This document shows positions 1 through 9,101 of a DNA stretch of 64,000 nucleotides, piece by piece. Position 1 is the stretch's first letter; each line of letters opens with the position of its first letter. The notes beneath the pieces are model-generated. The model made no database searches, was not told the origin of the DNA, and saw nothing but the letters and a program-made list of their open reading frames with translations. Source of the stretch: Emcibacter sp. (GTDB taxonomy: Bacteria; Pseudomonadota; Alphaproteobacteria; Sphingomonadales; Emcibacteraceae). A program made the position numbers and the translations under genes. The stretch spans positions 22,210-86,209 of the forward strand of contig JAKIUQ010000013.1 in NCBI GenBank assembly GCA_021647465.1, written 5' to 3'.

Positions 1-566
1 GGCCGAACCCGCCAGTCAACATCATAAGATTTTTCTTCGCCGTCGATAACTTTGGTTCTGATGTACAGGTCTCTCTTGCCATTGGGCAGCGTTTTGCCGA
101 CACGCACTTCCCGGGTATCAAGCTTTGTCAGGCGGCTTGTATAGACCTTAACCAGATATTCGGGGAACAGGGCGTAATAATGATCTAAATTGGCCTTGGT
201 GGCTTGTTTTCTGTGGCGGCCCAGGGAAATTTTTCCAATATAATTGACATCGAAGCCTTCCAGCAGAATGCCGCGAAAGCGGACTTCCTGATCTGCGATG
301 CTGCTGTCGCTGTCTTTTAAGCTGGTCAAGGCTTTGTTGGCCAATCTCTGAATGAAGTCAGCGGCTTCCTTTTGTACTTCAGGATTTTCGTTAAGTTTTT
401 CTTTTTTCTCAATGGCCCAGAGGTTTTGGGCCCAAAACAGGGTGGTTAACAAGAGGGCCGTTGAGAGTGTTAACATAAACATTCTCAAAAAATGCCTTTT
501 GGGGGCAAGTGTTTTCGCTCTGGGTATATTCGTCATTGTTGGCGTCTTCCGCATTTCCATCATCAT
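1..566 (-). CDS. MlaC/Ttg2-family phospholipid-binding protein (3' end cut by window edge)
   Basis: Minus-strand reading frame running off the left edge. The translation has a hydrophobic signal segment (MFMLTLSTALLLTTLFWAQ), then residues typical of the MlaC/toluene-tolerance Ttg2 fold, for example FIQRLANKA, the GKISLGRHR stretch and, at the cut end, VDWRVR. MlaC proteins carry phospholipids across the periplasm between the outer-membrane MlaA complex and the inner-membrane MlaFEDB ABC transporter. Several in-frame ATGs (566, 563, 560, 554, 482) are possible. The 482 start would give a compact signal peptide; the upstream ones add a basic N-terminus. No clear ribosome binding site separates them. 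Family assignment is by motif memory, and the C-terminus is not visible. Confidence 0.75.
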   Translation of the reverse strand, partial: MMMEMRKTPTMTNIPRAKTLAPKRHFLRMFMLTLSTALLLTTLFWAQNLWAIEKKEKLNENPEVQKEAADFIQRLANKALTSLKDSDSSIADQEVRFRGILLEGFDVNYIGKISLGRHRKQATKANLDHYYALFPEYLVKVYTSRLTKLDTREVRVGKTLPNGKRDLYIRTKVIDGEEKSYDVDWRVR

Positions 567-681
567 CCATAGTGAGTGTGACATATTATATAGCCATTAT
601 TTTATAATTTTTTAGTTAAATCGTAAAATTATTTATTATGCCGAAGGGGCGGACAGTTGAGATCGGGTGGGACAGGTGAAA

Positions 682-714
682 AAAAAGCACTGATACCTCA
701 GGCACCAGTGCTTA
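682..714 (-). terminator. Rho-independent terminator of the cytochrome c gene
   Basis: Read on the minus strand, AAGCACTG at 713-706 pairs with CAGTGCTT at 692-685. The arms extend inward (GGTGCC with GGTATC, two G-U pairs) around a TGA loop, and eight T follow. It lies about 20 bases past the stop codon of the cytochrome c gene. It also sits between that gene and the MlaC-like gene, separating their transcripts. Confidence 0.85.
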
Positions 715-735
715 AAAATTTATCTTAAAAAAAAA

Positions 736-1131
736 TTATTTAAGTGTTTTCAAGTAAGCAATCACATTCGCGCGATCTTTGGGCTTTTTCAAGCCAGCAA
801 AACTCATTTTTGTTTTTTTAACCAGTTTCTTTGGCTTCTTCAGGAAAAGATCCAATGTGGCCTCGTCCCATGTCAGGCCGGATTTTTTCATAGCGGCAGA
901 GAATTTAAAACCTTCCATATGAGCGGCCTTGAGGCCGACAATGCCGAATAAATTTGGTCCAACAAGGTTTTTGCCGCCTTGATCAACGGTGTGACAGGCT
1001 TTGCATTTTTTAAAAACCTTTGCCCCTTTAACGGGGTCACCTATAATGGCATCACCTTCGGCGAAGGCAGCGCTTGAAAGTGATATTGCTGCCATGACAG
1101 CCACTGACAACATTAGAAATATACGTTTCAT
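736..1131 (-). CDS. Class I cytochrome c (c2/c550-like), periplasmic
   Basis: 131-residue soluble electron-transfer protein. Residues 1-24 form a Sec signal peptide ending at AAFA. The heme-binding motif CKACH is at 43-47, followed by the GPNLFGIVG stretch usual in mitochondrial-type cytochromes c and by a probable axial Met109 in KMSFAG. Length and order match the cytochrome c2/c550 family that carries electrons between the bc1 complex and terminal oxidases or other reductases. The exact redox partner cannot be read from sequence. It is a single-gene unit with its own terminator downstream. Confidence 0.9.
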   Translation of the reverse strand: MKRIFLMLSVAVMAAISLSSAAFAEGDAIIGDPVKGAKVFKKCKACHTVDQGGKNLVGPNLFGIVGLKAAHMEGFKFSAAMKKSGLTWDEATLDLFLKKPKKLVKKTKMSFAGLKKPKDRANVIAYLKTLK

Positions 1132-1335
1132 TACTTAGTCCTTTTGCAATTCAATATTTGATAAAAAAAGATTTTAGATACGCCTTTTTAACACTCCACT
1201 TCTTAACGAATAGTGAGGAAAATTCAAGTTTTATTTATATTGATAAAACTTTATGACCAAATCATGTTCTTTGAGCGGGAAAATGCCAAAGCGGGCATAT
1301 GACGCCCCCTTTGGTAAATGATATATTCTTTGACT

Positions 1336-2889
1336 TTATGTGGTTTCAGAAGCTGAGATATCCCGGTTGGATTTGATTTCACCGCTTTTGATTTTGCCCA
1401 TGAAGGAAATCATGCATTGCCGAACAACAGGCGCCAGAACGACGACACCAATCAGGTTGGGAATGGCCATGGAAAACAGGGCCGCGTCAGAAAAATTGAC
1501 AACTTCTGTCAAGGACATGGTCGCCCCGATCACGGTGACGCTGCAGAATAACAGCTTATAGACGATTTCCATCTGCTTGCTTTTTCCAAACAAGAAAGTC
1601 CATGCCTTTATACCGTAATAGGACCAGGTGATCATGGTGGAAAAAGCAAAAAGAAACACGGCTACGGCCAATATATAGGGGAACCAGGCATAAACCGATG
1701 CAAAGGCTTCCGAGGTTAGCTTGACGCCGCTCAATCCGCTGCCGTCCAGATAAACCCCCGTAATGACAATGACAAGTGCCGTCATGGTGCAAACGATAAC
1801 CGTATCGATAAAAGGCTCCAGCAGAGAAACCAGTCCTTCGGTCGCAGGCTCGCTCGTTTTCACAGCCGCATGGGCAATTGGCGCTGATCCAATGCCGGCT
1901 TCATTAGAGAAGGTTGCCCGGCGCATGCCCTGAATCATCACACCGATGATGCCGCCGTACGCGGCCTCAGGCGCGAAGGCCCCATTGATAATCGTCATAA
2001 AGGCTTCTGGAATTTTCTCGTAATATCCAAACAGGATGCTGAGGGCGGCAACCAGATAGAGAATACACATGATCGGCACCAGTTTTGAGGTAACCTTTGC
2101 GATGGATTTGATGCCGCCAATGATGACGAGCCCCACCAGAATTGCCATGCCAAGGCCAAACACCCAACGATAATCCGTGAAGAAACTCGTGCTGTCGCCG
2201 GCAACAATTTGAAATTGTTCAATGGTTTGGCTGATTTGGAAAATATTGCCGCCGCCAAATGAGGCAAAGACGCAGCAGATAGAGAAGATAACCGCCAGTG
2301 TCATGCCAAGGCGCGGCATGCCTTTTTCGGCGAAACCGGCTTTCAGGTAATGCATGGGCCCGCCTGATATGGTGCCATCCTCATGGACGACACGATATTT
2401 AACGCCCAGCGTACATTCGGCAAATTTTGCGGACATGCCAAGAAGGCCAACGATGATCATCCAGACCGTGGCTCCGGGACCGCCAAGGCTGATGGCCACG
2501 GCAACGCCGCCGATATTACCAAGCCCCACCGTCCCTGATAATGCGGCAGACAAGGCCTGAAAATGGGTGACTTCGCCGGCATCTTCCTTTTTGGTGTAAT
2601 CCCCCCTGACCACTTTTAAGGCCGTTGTAAAGCCGCGAATATTGATGAATCTAAAATAAATCGTACAAAAAATACTGCCCGCTGCCAACCAGAGCACAAT
2701 CAGTGGCAGGGATTGCCCGTCAACCTGAATAGCGGTAAAAATAACATCTGAATAGAAACCGGTGAAGGGTTGAATAAAGTCATTTAACGCCTGGTCAAAG
2801 TCTTTCGCATTGAATGCATGAGCGGAAGCAGGCATCAGTCCGGAAAATAACGCTATACTAATGATAGCTCGTTTTAGATTTGATATCAT
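1336..2889 (-). CDS. Alanine/glycine:cation symporter (AGCS family)
   Basis: 517-residue polytopic membrane protein. After an N-terminal hydrophobic segment that looks like a cleavable signal (ending PASAHA near residue 25), it has the AGCS hallmarks: a conserved GTVGLGNIGGVA loop around residue 120, FRFINIRGF, and the SNEAGIGSAPIAHA motif around residue 330. Family members import alanine or glycine with Na+ or H+. The neighbours are unrelated, so substrate choice is not informed by context. The signal-like extension is seen in some, not all, family members. Stop and start are clear of neighbouring genes, so it is probably monocistronic. Confidence 0.92.
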   Translation of the reverse strand: MISNLKRAIISIALFSGLMPASAHAFNAKDFDQALNDFIQPFTGFYSDVIFTAIQVDGQSLPLIVLWLAAGSIFCTIYFRFINIRGFTTALKVVRGDYTKKEDAGEVTHFQALSAALSGTVGLGNIGGVAVAISLGGPGATVWMIIVGLLGMSAKFAECTLGVKYRVVHEDGTISGGPMHYLKAGFAEKGMPRLGMTLAVIFSICCVFASFGGGNIFQISQTIEQFQIVAGDSTSFFTDYRWVFGLGMAILVGLVIIGGIKSIAKVTSKLVPIMCILYLVAALSILFGYYEKIPEAFMTIINGAFAPEAAYGGIIGVMIQGMRRATFSNEAGIGSAPIAHAAVKTSEPATEGLVSLLEPFIDTVIVCTMTALVIVITGVYLDGSGLSGVKLTSEAFASVYAWFPYILAVAVFLFAFSTMITWSYYGIKAWTFLFGKSKQMEIVYKLLFCSVTVIGATMSLTEVVNFSDAALFSMAIPNLIGVVVLAPVVRQCMISFMGKIKSGEIKSNRDISASETT

Positions 2890-2966
2890 AAATATCCCCT
2901 AAAAAATTACAGTTTATACTGAATAATGTTGTTTATTTTTAATTATGTCGCTTCTTATAGCGTAAA

Positions 2967-2981
2967 TTAACGACAGTTTAA
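2967..2981. promoter_or_regulatory. CtrA-type box TTAA-N7-TTAA upstream of the DUF2336 gene
   Basis: The sequence TTAACGACAGTTTAA is a perfect match to the TTAA-N7-TTAA full site of the alphaproteobacterial response regulator CtrA. It lies 127 bases before the DUF2336 start, in the divergent gap with the AGCS transporter gene. An AT-rich 15-mer can match by chance. Support comes from two more perfect boxes at flagellar promoters in this window. Confidence 0.5.
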
Positions 2982-3107
2982 CCTCTTTTATGAAAAATAG
3001 GGCTCTGAAATATACATACTATTAAAGTTACCGTATGATTTTTTAAGGTTACATCATGCGGGACGGCAGGAAATATACAACTGCCCCAAATAAAGGCAAC
3101 GGATTCA

Positions 3108-4229
3108 ATGACTGAACATTTAACTAACTCGGACATCAAAGCGTTACTCAGCAACCCAACGCCTGAGAATCGCGCGGAAGCGGCGAAAGTCGTCAGTGAG
3201 AAATTTAATTCAGGGGACTTAAGCGATAGTGAACGTGAAATCGCCCAGGATATTTTCAAGGTTATGGTTCGGGATGCGGAAGAACGGGTTCGCGCCGCCT
3301 TGTCGGATAGTTTGAAAGATAATCCAGAAATTCCCCATGATGTTGCGGTTGCCTTGGCCAATGACGTGGTGGGCGTTGCGGGGCCTATGCTCGAATGCTC
3401 AGAAGTTCTGACCGATGAGGATTTGAAAGAAATCATCACAAGCCAAGGCGCAGATAGCCAGATTGCCATTGCAAGACGGGAAAATCTGTCGGCTGATCTT
3501 ACCGACGCTATTGTTGAAAATAGTGACAGTGAAGAGGTGATCGCGACATTAGTATCCAATGAAGGGGCTGACCTTAAGGAAGGCACCATGAGCAAGGTCA
3601 TGGATAAATACGGGGAGGTTGAGGCCGTAAGTGATTCTCTTGCGGGTCGCGCCCAGTTGCCCATAAGTGTCGCAGAACGCCTGGTGTCACTTGTCTCTGA
3701 AAAAGTGCGGGATCATTTGGTCACCAAACATGAGATGACCCCGAATATGGTCATGGATCTCTTTTTAAGCGCGCGCGAACGGGCCACCGTCAGCTTGCTC
3801 AGCGACGGCGCAGATGTCATGGACGTCCGGCGTCTGGTAGAGCAATTGCACAGCAATGGCCGCCTGACGGAAACACTTATTTTTCGGGCTATCTGCATGG
3901 GAGACGTCGTCTTTTTCGAGGCCGCTCTTGCAAAATTATGCAATATTCCTGTGAGCAGTGCGTATAAATTAATCCATGATCGCGGCAACATGGGGATTGA
4001 AGCCATTTACCGTCAATGTAAGTTGTCGCCGCAAATGTTGCCCATCGTACAGGCCGCCTTAAGTGTCACGAAAGATATGGAAACCAGCGCCAGCGAAGAT
4101 CGGGATAGATTCCAGCAACGTATGCTTGAGCGTATGTTGACCAATTGTGAAGATGATTTTGACCCTGAAAATCTGGATTATTTCATTACAAAACTGGGGT
4201 CTTCAAAAAACGGTAACGAGGCCGCGTAA
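3108..4229 (+). CDS. DUF2336 domain-containing protein
   Basis: 373-residue soluble, acidic, mostly helical protein without signal peptide or membrane segment. The repeated helical pattern (for example AEERVRAALSDSLKD, QIAIARRENLSADLTDAI, RERATVSLLSDGADV) is that of DUF2336, a HEAT-like repeat family of unknown function that is common in alphaproteobacteria. A CtrA-type box precedes it, and a TipN-like polarity gene is convergent, ending 17 bases beyond its stop. That context suggests a cell-cycle or polar role, which is inference. An antisense frame covers much of the gene but has the composition of a mirror frame. Confidence 0.85.
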   Translation: MTEHLTNSDIKALLSNPTPENRAEAAKVVSEKFNSGDLSDSEREIAQDIFKVMVRDAEERVRAALSDSLKDNPEIPHDVAVALANDVVGVAGPMLECSEVLTDEDLKEIITSQGADSQIAIARRENLSADLTDAIVENSDSEEVIATLVSNEGADLKEGTMSKVMDKYGEVEAVSDSLAGRAQLPISVAERLVSLVSEKVRDHLVTKHEMTPNMVMDLFLSARERATVSLLSDGADVMDVRRLVEQLHSNGRLTETLIFRAICMGDVVFFEAALAKLCNIPVSSAYKLIHDRGNMGIEAIYRQCKLSPQMLPIVQAALSVTKDMETSASEDRDRFQQRMLERMLTNCEDDFDPENLDYFITKLGSSKNGNEAA

Positions 4230-4245
4230 CAGAATATTCACGAGA

Positions 4246-6600
4246 CTATTTTTTTTTGGTTGAAAGCCGTTCGGTTGCCTGTGCCAGAAACAAATAAACT
4301 TTGCCGGTTTCCGATGAAATAAGCGCCACACTGAAGGTGCTATAGCTTTCTGAAGCCATGGACTGGGACATGAGATTTTCAAAAATCTGCATATATTCCA
4401 GCACATATTTCCGAAATTCCCCGTCGGATTTATATTTTTCAGCTATGGCATCGGTATGTTTTTTATCGATTAATTTCTTGAGCTTGCGAATGAAAGTGTT
4501 TTTGTCGCCGTCAATATAGGATTGCCAAACCTTATCCGGAATATCATCTTCAAAATGGCGGCTGATATCAATGGACAGGGACTGAAGCTGTTCGATTATT
4601 TTTGAGGCAAGGTCGGAAAAATTATTTCCATTTTTATCCCGGTTCTTTTGCTCAATGGCTTCGGCATCAATCAATATGCTTTTATTGGAAAGTTGAATGG
4701 CATTGATGAGCTGCTGAAATTTCTCCGAATGTTGATCAATGGCCTGACTTGCCTCGTCCGCGGCTTCTATCGCACTGGCAGAGGCCAGAAATATATTCTC
4801 GGAGGCATGATGCATTTGATCGGACACATGGGCGTATTTATCCACGGCCTGTTCCGCCGCATCGGCATGTTCTTTTTCGACTTCTATCAGCTTTTCTGCC
4901 AGTTCATCTAATCTGGACAATGTATCTGAACATTGATTCTCGACAAGGGAAGCTGTTTTTAGCCAATTCTCAGACAGCTGTGCCGCTTGGCTGTCTGTCG
5001 CGGTAAAATGCGTGCTGACGGTATCGCCCATCTCCTGGATATTACGAATGGTATTTTCAGTGCGCCCGCGTATATCGTCAATATGTTCAGACAAATGCCC
5101 TGTTTGGTCAATAATGCCGCTGATTATTTCCTGTGCGTGTTCGCCAAGACCGTTTGACTGATTTTTTAAATTTTGCGCCGCGCTGTCCAATTGGCTGGTG
5201 ATATGGGAAAGGCTTTTGGCGATATTGTCATGGTGGTCTTTAAAAAATTCTTCGGATTTATCGAGTTGAACGCGGAATTCTTCTGTCATCTGCTCGAATG
5301 ATGAATGATGTTCCTGCATTAATTCGGTCTTGCCCTTCAGGCTGTCTGTTGTGAGCTTGACGGCCTGATCCACTCTGGTTGCTTGTGTTTCGACGGATAA
5401 TATTGTGTCTTCCAGCTGTTCTGCTGTCTTATCCGCAAAAAGTTGAAACTGATCAGTTTGTTCTTCGATCTGGGCCATGAAGCGGGAGAAATTATGACTT
5501 ATAGCAGTGGCTTGTCCTTGAAAGGCTTCCCCGCATTGACTTGTCTGGCTTAAGGCATCTGCCGTGACAGAGGTTAGAGCCGTTGCCTGCTCAACAAGCG
5601 TTAGCGTGATTTTTTCGGATTCTTCAGCCGTTTTTTGATTTAAAGCGCTAATAATATGGGATTGTTTATCCATTTTTTCGCAGATGCCATCGGTATTTTC
5701 GGATAATTCTGTCAGGCCTTTGGCAAGGATGGCCTGTTTATCCATGAGCGATTGACTAAGATGGCTTAATGTATTTTCAGATGTGATGCAATTATCGGAT
5801 ATAACCTCAGACATTGTAATCAATTCAATGGACATTTTTTCCAATTGCTTTTCGATCAGTTTGGATCTTTCATCAAGGGTTTTATTCTGAAAAATTATTT
5901 CGTTGCTGACTTTCTCGGAATTCTGCCGGGTGATGTTGGTAATGCTTTCACTGTCAAATTTTATTTGCCTGAACTGATTTTCAAGCCTGTCGGTATGATC
6001 AGTGATTTCGACTATTAAACGGGCAAAGGCCTCCCTTTCCGTTGATAATGTCGTTTGAAGATTGGCGGCTTTGGCTTCGGCATCTGTGGTAACTTCAAAT
6101 AAATTGCTTATCTGATTCTGAAAACGTTTTTCCAGATTGCCAATCCTTGTGGTGGCAATATCGCTGGCGGATTCCACATGATGGATTTCTTTATGAAGTT
6201 CTGCAACGATTGAATTTACTCGTCTTTGGGCCACCTCAAGGGGGGCGAGCAGGCCATCAAGTCCATGGGTAAGGGCGGTGCGATGTTCCCGCAAAGGGTC
6301 GGTGCGTAAATAAACCAAGGCGATCAACCAGATCAGAATGAGGGGCAGTGATGCGCCGGCCAGCAATCCGCCGGCTTCATAAAGGGGCATTCGGGCAATA
6401 GTTTTGCCGGACGTTATGAACCACCAAATGCATATGCCAATCCAGATTATACTGAGCGCAGTGCAGAGCAGGAGGGGCCAGAACCGTCTGAACCAGCTTT
6501 GTTTGCCGGCCCCTGCTGATTTTTTTTCATGTGCCATAGTCAGGGACGTGGGTAATGAGGTGACGACCTGTTCAGTATCAGATTTTTTACCATCTGCCAT
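4246..6600 (-). CDS. TipN-like membrane-anchored coiled-coil protein
   Basis: 784 residues. Residues about 1-35 are cytoplasmic and basic, and two transmembrane helices follow at roughly 40-65 and 75-97. A very long heptad-rich region (about 110-640) comes next, full of Gln, Glu, Ser and Thr like a methyl-accepting-protein stalk. The C-terminal domain (about 660-780) contains DIPDKVWQSYIDGDKN and ALISSETGKVYLFLAQA. Two N-terminal helices, a long coiled coil and this C-terminal domain match my recollection of Caulobacter TipN, the new-pole marker that positions the flagellum. The assignment rests on architecture, so orthology needs a profile search. Convergent with the DUF2336 gene. Confidence 0.6.
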   Translation of the reverse strand: MADGKKSDTEQVVTSLPTSLTMAHEKKSAGAGKQSWFRRFWPLLLCTALSIIWIGICIWWFITSGKTIARMPLYEAGGLLAGASLPLILIWLIALVYLRTDPLREHRTALTHGLDGLLAPLEVAQRRVNSIVAELHKEIHHVESASDIATTRIGNLEKRFQNQISNLFEVTTDAEAKAANLQTTLSTEREAFARLIVEITDHTDRLENQFRQIKFDSESITNITRQNSEKVSNEIIFQNKTLDERSKLIEKQLEKMSIELITMSEVISDNCITSENTLSHLSQSLMDKQAILAKGLTELSENTDGICEKMDKQSHIISALNQKTAEESEKITLTLVEQATALTSVTADALSQTSQCGEAFQGQATAISHNFSRFMAQIEEQTDQFQLFADKTAEQLEDTILSVETQATRVDQAVKLTTDSLKGKTELMQEHHSSFEQMTEEFRVQLDKSEEFFKDHHDNIAKSLSHITSQLDSAAQNLKNQSNGLGEHAQEIISGIIDQTGHLSEHIDDIRGRTENTIRNIQEMGDTVSTHFTATDSQAAQLSENWLKTASLVENQCSDTLSRLDELAEKLIEVEKEHADAAEQAVDKYAHVSDQMHHASENIFLASASAIEAADEASQAIDQHSEKFQQLINAIQLSNKSILIDAEAIEQKNRDKNGNNFSDLASKIIEQLQSLSIDISRHFEDDIPDKVWQSYIDGDKNTFIRKLKKLIDKKHTDAIAEKYKSDGEFRKYVLEYMQIFENLMSQSMASESYSTFSVALISSETGKVYLFLAQATERLSTKKK

Positions 6601-6851
6601 ATGTCAAATTTCTTTTGCTGTTTTCTTCAATAATTATTCTATTAAGGTAAATTCCAGAGACATTCTATCAGGCTCACGCGCCAGCAACAAGTGACAAGAC
6701 AATCAATTGATATGTTGATCATTTAGCGCAAAGTCATTTCTTGTCTTTTGTTGAAATATTCACTTTTTATTTACTCTGTTTTATTATGGTTAATTTCAAT
6801 AGAAAAATTTAGAAAATATTTTTAATTATCCAAAAAATAAATTAGGTAAAA

Positions 6852-7403
6852 ATGAGTAATATTGATTTAAGCCGCGTTAGCGTCCTTGTGGTAGAGGACA
6901 GCCAGTTCATACGGTCTCTTATTATTAACAGTCTTCGGGTGATGGGTATTGGTTCCATTCAATCCGTTGATCATGGGGCGCAGGCCATTGATTTTATCAA
7001 ACTGGTTGATGATGATCCCATGAAAGCTGGCATGATGGGGATAGATTTAATTATCTCCGATTGGGAAATGTCGCCGGTGAATGGCATGATGTTGTTGCGC
7101 TGGATACGCCGGCATAAGGATAGCCCGGATCGTTTCATTCCTTTCATGATGTTAACCGGATATTCTGAACCAAAGCGCGTGCATGAGGCGCGGGATATGG
7201 GGGTGAATGAATTTATGTCAAAGCCGTTCACCGTCAACGCCTTGGCCGACAAGTTATTCTCCGTTATTAACAAACCGCGTCAATATGTTCATACGGCATC
7301 TTATTTCGGCCCGGACAGGCGCCGTCAGCAAATTGCAATCGAAGGGCCGGATCGCCGCGTTCTTAATTATGACAGTCCAGAAGTGGAGGTCGTCAATGGC
7401 TAA
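6852..7403 (+). CDS. Single-domain CheY-like response regulator with C-terminal tail
   Basis: 183 residues. The receiver domain spans residues 9-135: acidic pair ED at 15-16 in VLVVEDSQ, phospho-acceptor Asp70 in LIISDWEMSP, Thr102 in MLTGYSE and Lys124-Pro125 in MSKPF. All catalytic residues are present. A tail of about 45 residues follows with the repeated motif FGPDRRR / GPDRRV and no DNA-binding domain. The stop overlaps the start of an Hpt-domain gene by 8 bases, so the two are translationally coupled and probably form a phosphorelay pair. The output target is unknown. The upstream gap holds a TTAACCAT half site (reverse, 6786-6793). Confidence 0.85.
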   Translation: MSNIDLSRVSVLVVEDSQFIRSLIINSLRVMGIGSIQSVDHGAQAIDFIKLVDDDPMKAGMMGIDLIISDWEMSPVNGMMLLRWIRRHKDSPDRFIPFMMLTGYSEPKRVHEARDMGVNEFMSKPFTVNALADKLFSVINKPRQYVHTASYFGPDRRRQQIAIEGPDRRVLNYDSPEVEVVNG

Positions 7404-7893
7404 AGTCAGCGTAAGATTTTATCGTATGAAAAATAAGTTAAAGGAAAAAACACTTGGTTTGGGGCCGGTGAATGATGATGACATATCCTTTGATGATGAC
7501 CTGATGGCCAAGGCAACGGCGGCTCTGGAGGAAATGTCCGAAGATTATCCGGATTGGGTGGGCGCGTTGATCCAGAAACTTGCTGATGTACATCGCCGCT
7601 GTGTGGATACGCCTGAGCAAAGATTTCAGCATTTTGAACAGCTTCACGCTATTGCGCATGATATGCGGGGGCAGGGCGGGACGTTTGGTTATCCGCTGAT
7701 TTCCAATTTCTCGGATGGCCTTTATGATTTTACAGGGGTTAATGCCGCCATAACGGATAAAAATGTTGACATTATCAAGGCCCATATTGATGCCATGCGT
7801 GTGGTGATAAAGTCACGAATCAGCGGTGATGGCGGCGATATCGGCAGCGAGCTGCAAAGCGGCCTTGAGGCAGCGATTAAGAAATTCACATAG
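7396..7893 (+). CDS. Hpt (histidine phosphotransfer) domain protein
   Basis: 165 residues. Start chosen at ATG 7396, preceded at five bases by a strong GGAGGT at 7385-7390; in-frame upstream codons lie inside the receiver gene. The core motif HAIAHDMRGQGGTFGYP contains the expected phosphorylatable His88 in the HxxKG-like position of Hpt four-helix bundles, with Arg-Gly-Gln replacing the more usual Lys-Gly. Immediately downstream of and overlapping the response regulator gene, which indicates that phosphoryl transfer between the two products is likely. No kinase gene is adjacent, so the phosphate donor must be encoded elsewhere. Confidence 0.75.
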   Translation: MAKVSVRFYRMKNKLKEKTLGLGPVNDDDISFDDDLMAKATAALEEMSEDYPDWVGALIQKLADVHRRCVDTPEQRFQHFEQLHAIAHDMRGQGGTFGYPLISNFSDGLYDFTGVNAAITDKNVDIIKAHIDAMRVVIKSRISGDGGDIGSELQSGLEAAIKKFT

Positions 7894-7911
7894 AGAAAAT
7901 CTTGGAAAAAT

Positions 7912-9096
7912 CTATTTCTTGCGGCTAAGCTCTTTCATGGCTTGTTCCATGCCGCCTATGGTGAGCGGATACATCCGGTCGTCCATGAGCTCGCGCATGA
8001 GAGAAATGGAATGGGTATAGTCCCAATGAGATTCTTTCGTCGGATTGAGCCAGATTGCACTTTGATAAACGTCAAGCACACGTTTCATCCAGACTTCGCC
8101 GCTTTCTTCATTCCAATGTTCGACGCTGCCGCCCGGATAAACAATTTCATAGGGAGACATAGAGGCATCACCGACAAAAATTACCTTATAGTCATGGGGG
8201 TATTTATGGAGAATGTCGTAAGTGGAAAGCCGGTTTTGATGCCGCCGGCTATTATCCTGCCAAACGCCTTCATAGAGGCAATTATGAAAATAGAAATATT
8301 CCATATGCTTGAATTCACTGCGGGCCGCAGAAAATAATTCCTCACATAATTTAATATGCGGGTCCATGGAGCCACCAATATCAAAGAATATGAGAACTTT
8401 AATGGCATTATGCCGTTCGGGCACCATCTTTATGTCAAGGTAACCCTGCTTGGCCGTGGAACGGATGGTGTCATCAAGGTCTAATTCTTCTGCGGCGCCT
8501 TGGCGGGCGAAATTACGCAGCCGTTTCAGGGCAACCTTGATATTTCGCGTCCCAAGCTCCACATTGTCATCAAGGTTCCTGAATTCTCTTTTGTCCCAGA
8601 CTTTAACGGCCCGGCGGTGGCGGCTTTCTTTTTGGCCGATACGAACGCCTTCTGGATTATAGCCGTAAGCGCCAAAGGGCGATGTGCCGGCAGTACCAAT
8701 CCATTTGCTGCCGCCCTGATGGCGGCTGTCCTGTTCTTCGAGGCGTTTTTTCAAGGTTTCCATTAATTTGTCCCAATCTCCCATGGCTTCGATTTTTGCC
8801 ATTTCTTCGGGGCTGAGGAATTTTTCAGCCATTTTACGCAGCCAGTCTTCGGGAATCTCAGAGGTAAGATCTTGCCCCTCAGGTGCCTCCAGCCCCTTGA
8901 AACAATGACCAAAAACCTGATCAAATTTATCCAGATTGCTTTCGTTTTTAACCAATGTCGCCCGGCTTAAATAATAAAAATCTTCGAGGGAATGATTGGC
9001 GATTCCCGCCTGCATACCTTCCATCAAGGTAAGATATTCCCGTAATGATACGGGAACGCCATGATCACGAAGATTGAGGAAAAAATTTGTGAACAT
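7912..9096 (-). CDS. VWA domain (CoxE-like) protein
   Basis: 394 residues. The C-terminal half is a von Willebrand factor A domain with the MIDAS metal motif DIGGS at 239-243 followed by FYFHN and VGDASMSPYE. The N-terminal half resembles the CoxE-like helical region (FLNLRDHGVPVSLREYL). Genes of this kind are almost always paired with a MoxR-type AAA+ ATPase, and here the ATPase gene ends 5 bases upstream. Together they are expected to act as a chaperone for metal-centre insertion or complex maturation. The client protein is not evident from the neighbourhood. Confidence 0.85.
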   Translation of the reverse strand: MFTNFFLNLRDHGVPVSLREYLTLMEGMQAGIANHSLEDFYYLSRATLVKNESNLDKFDQVFGHCFKGLEAPEGQDLTSEIPEDWLRKMAEKFLSPEEMAKIEAMGDWDKLMETLKKRLEEQDSRHQGGSKWIGTAGTSPFGAYGYNPEGVRIGQKESRHRRAVKVWDKREFRNLDDNVELGTRNIKVALKRLRNFARQGAAEELDLDDTIRSTAKQGYLDIKMVPERHNAIKVLIFFDIGGSMDPHIKLCEELFSAARSEFKHMEYFYFHNCLYEGVWQDNSRRHQNRLSTYDILHKYPHDYKVIFVGDASMSPYEIVYPGGSVEHWNEESGEVWMKRVLDVYQSAIWLNPTKESHWDYTHSISLMRELMDDRMYPLTIGGMEQAMKELSRKK

Positions 9097-9101
9097 TGTT
9101 T

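Noticed and set aside
2978..3664. Long minus-strand reading frame (228 codons) opposite the DUF2336 gene
   Set aside because: Ser-rich mirror-frame composition, no family signature, and wholly antisense to a recognisable domain protein.
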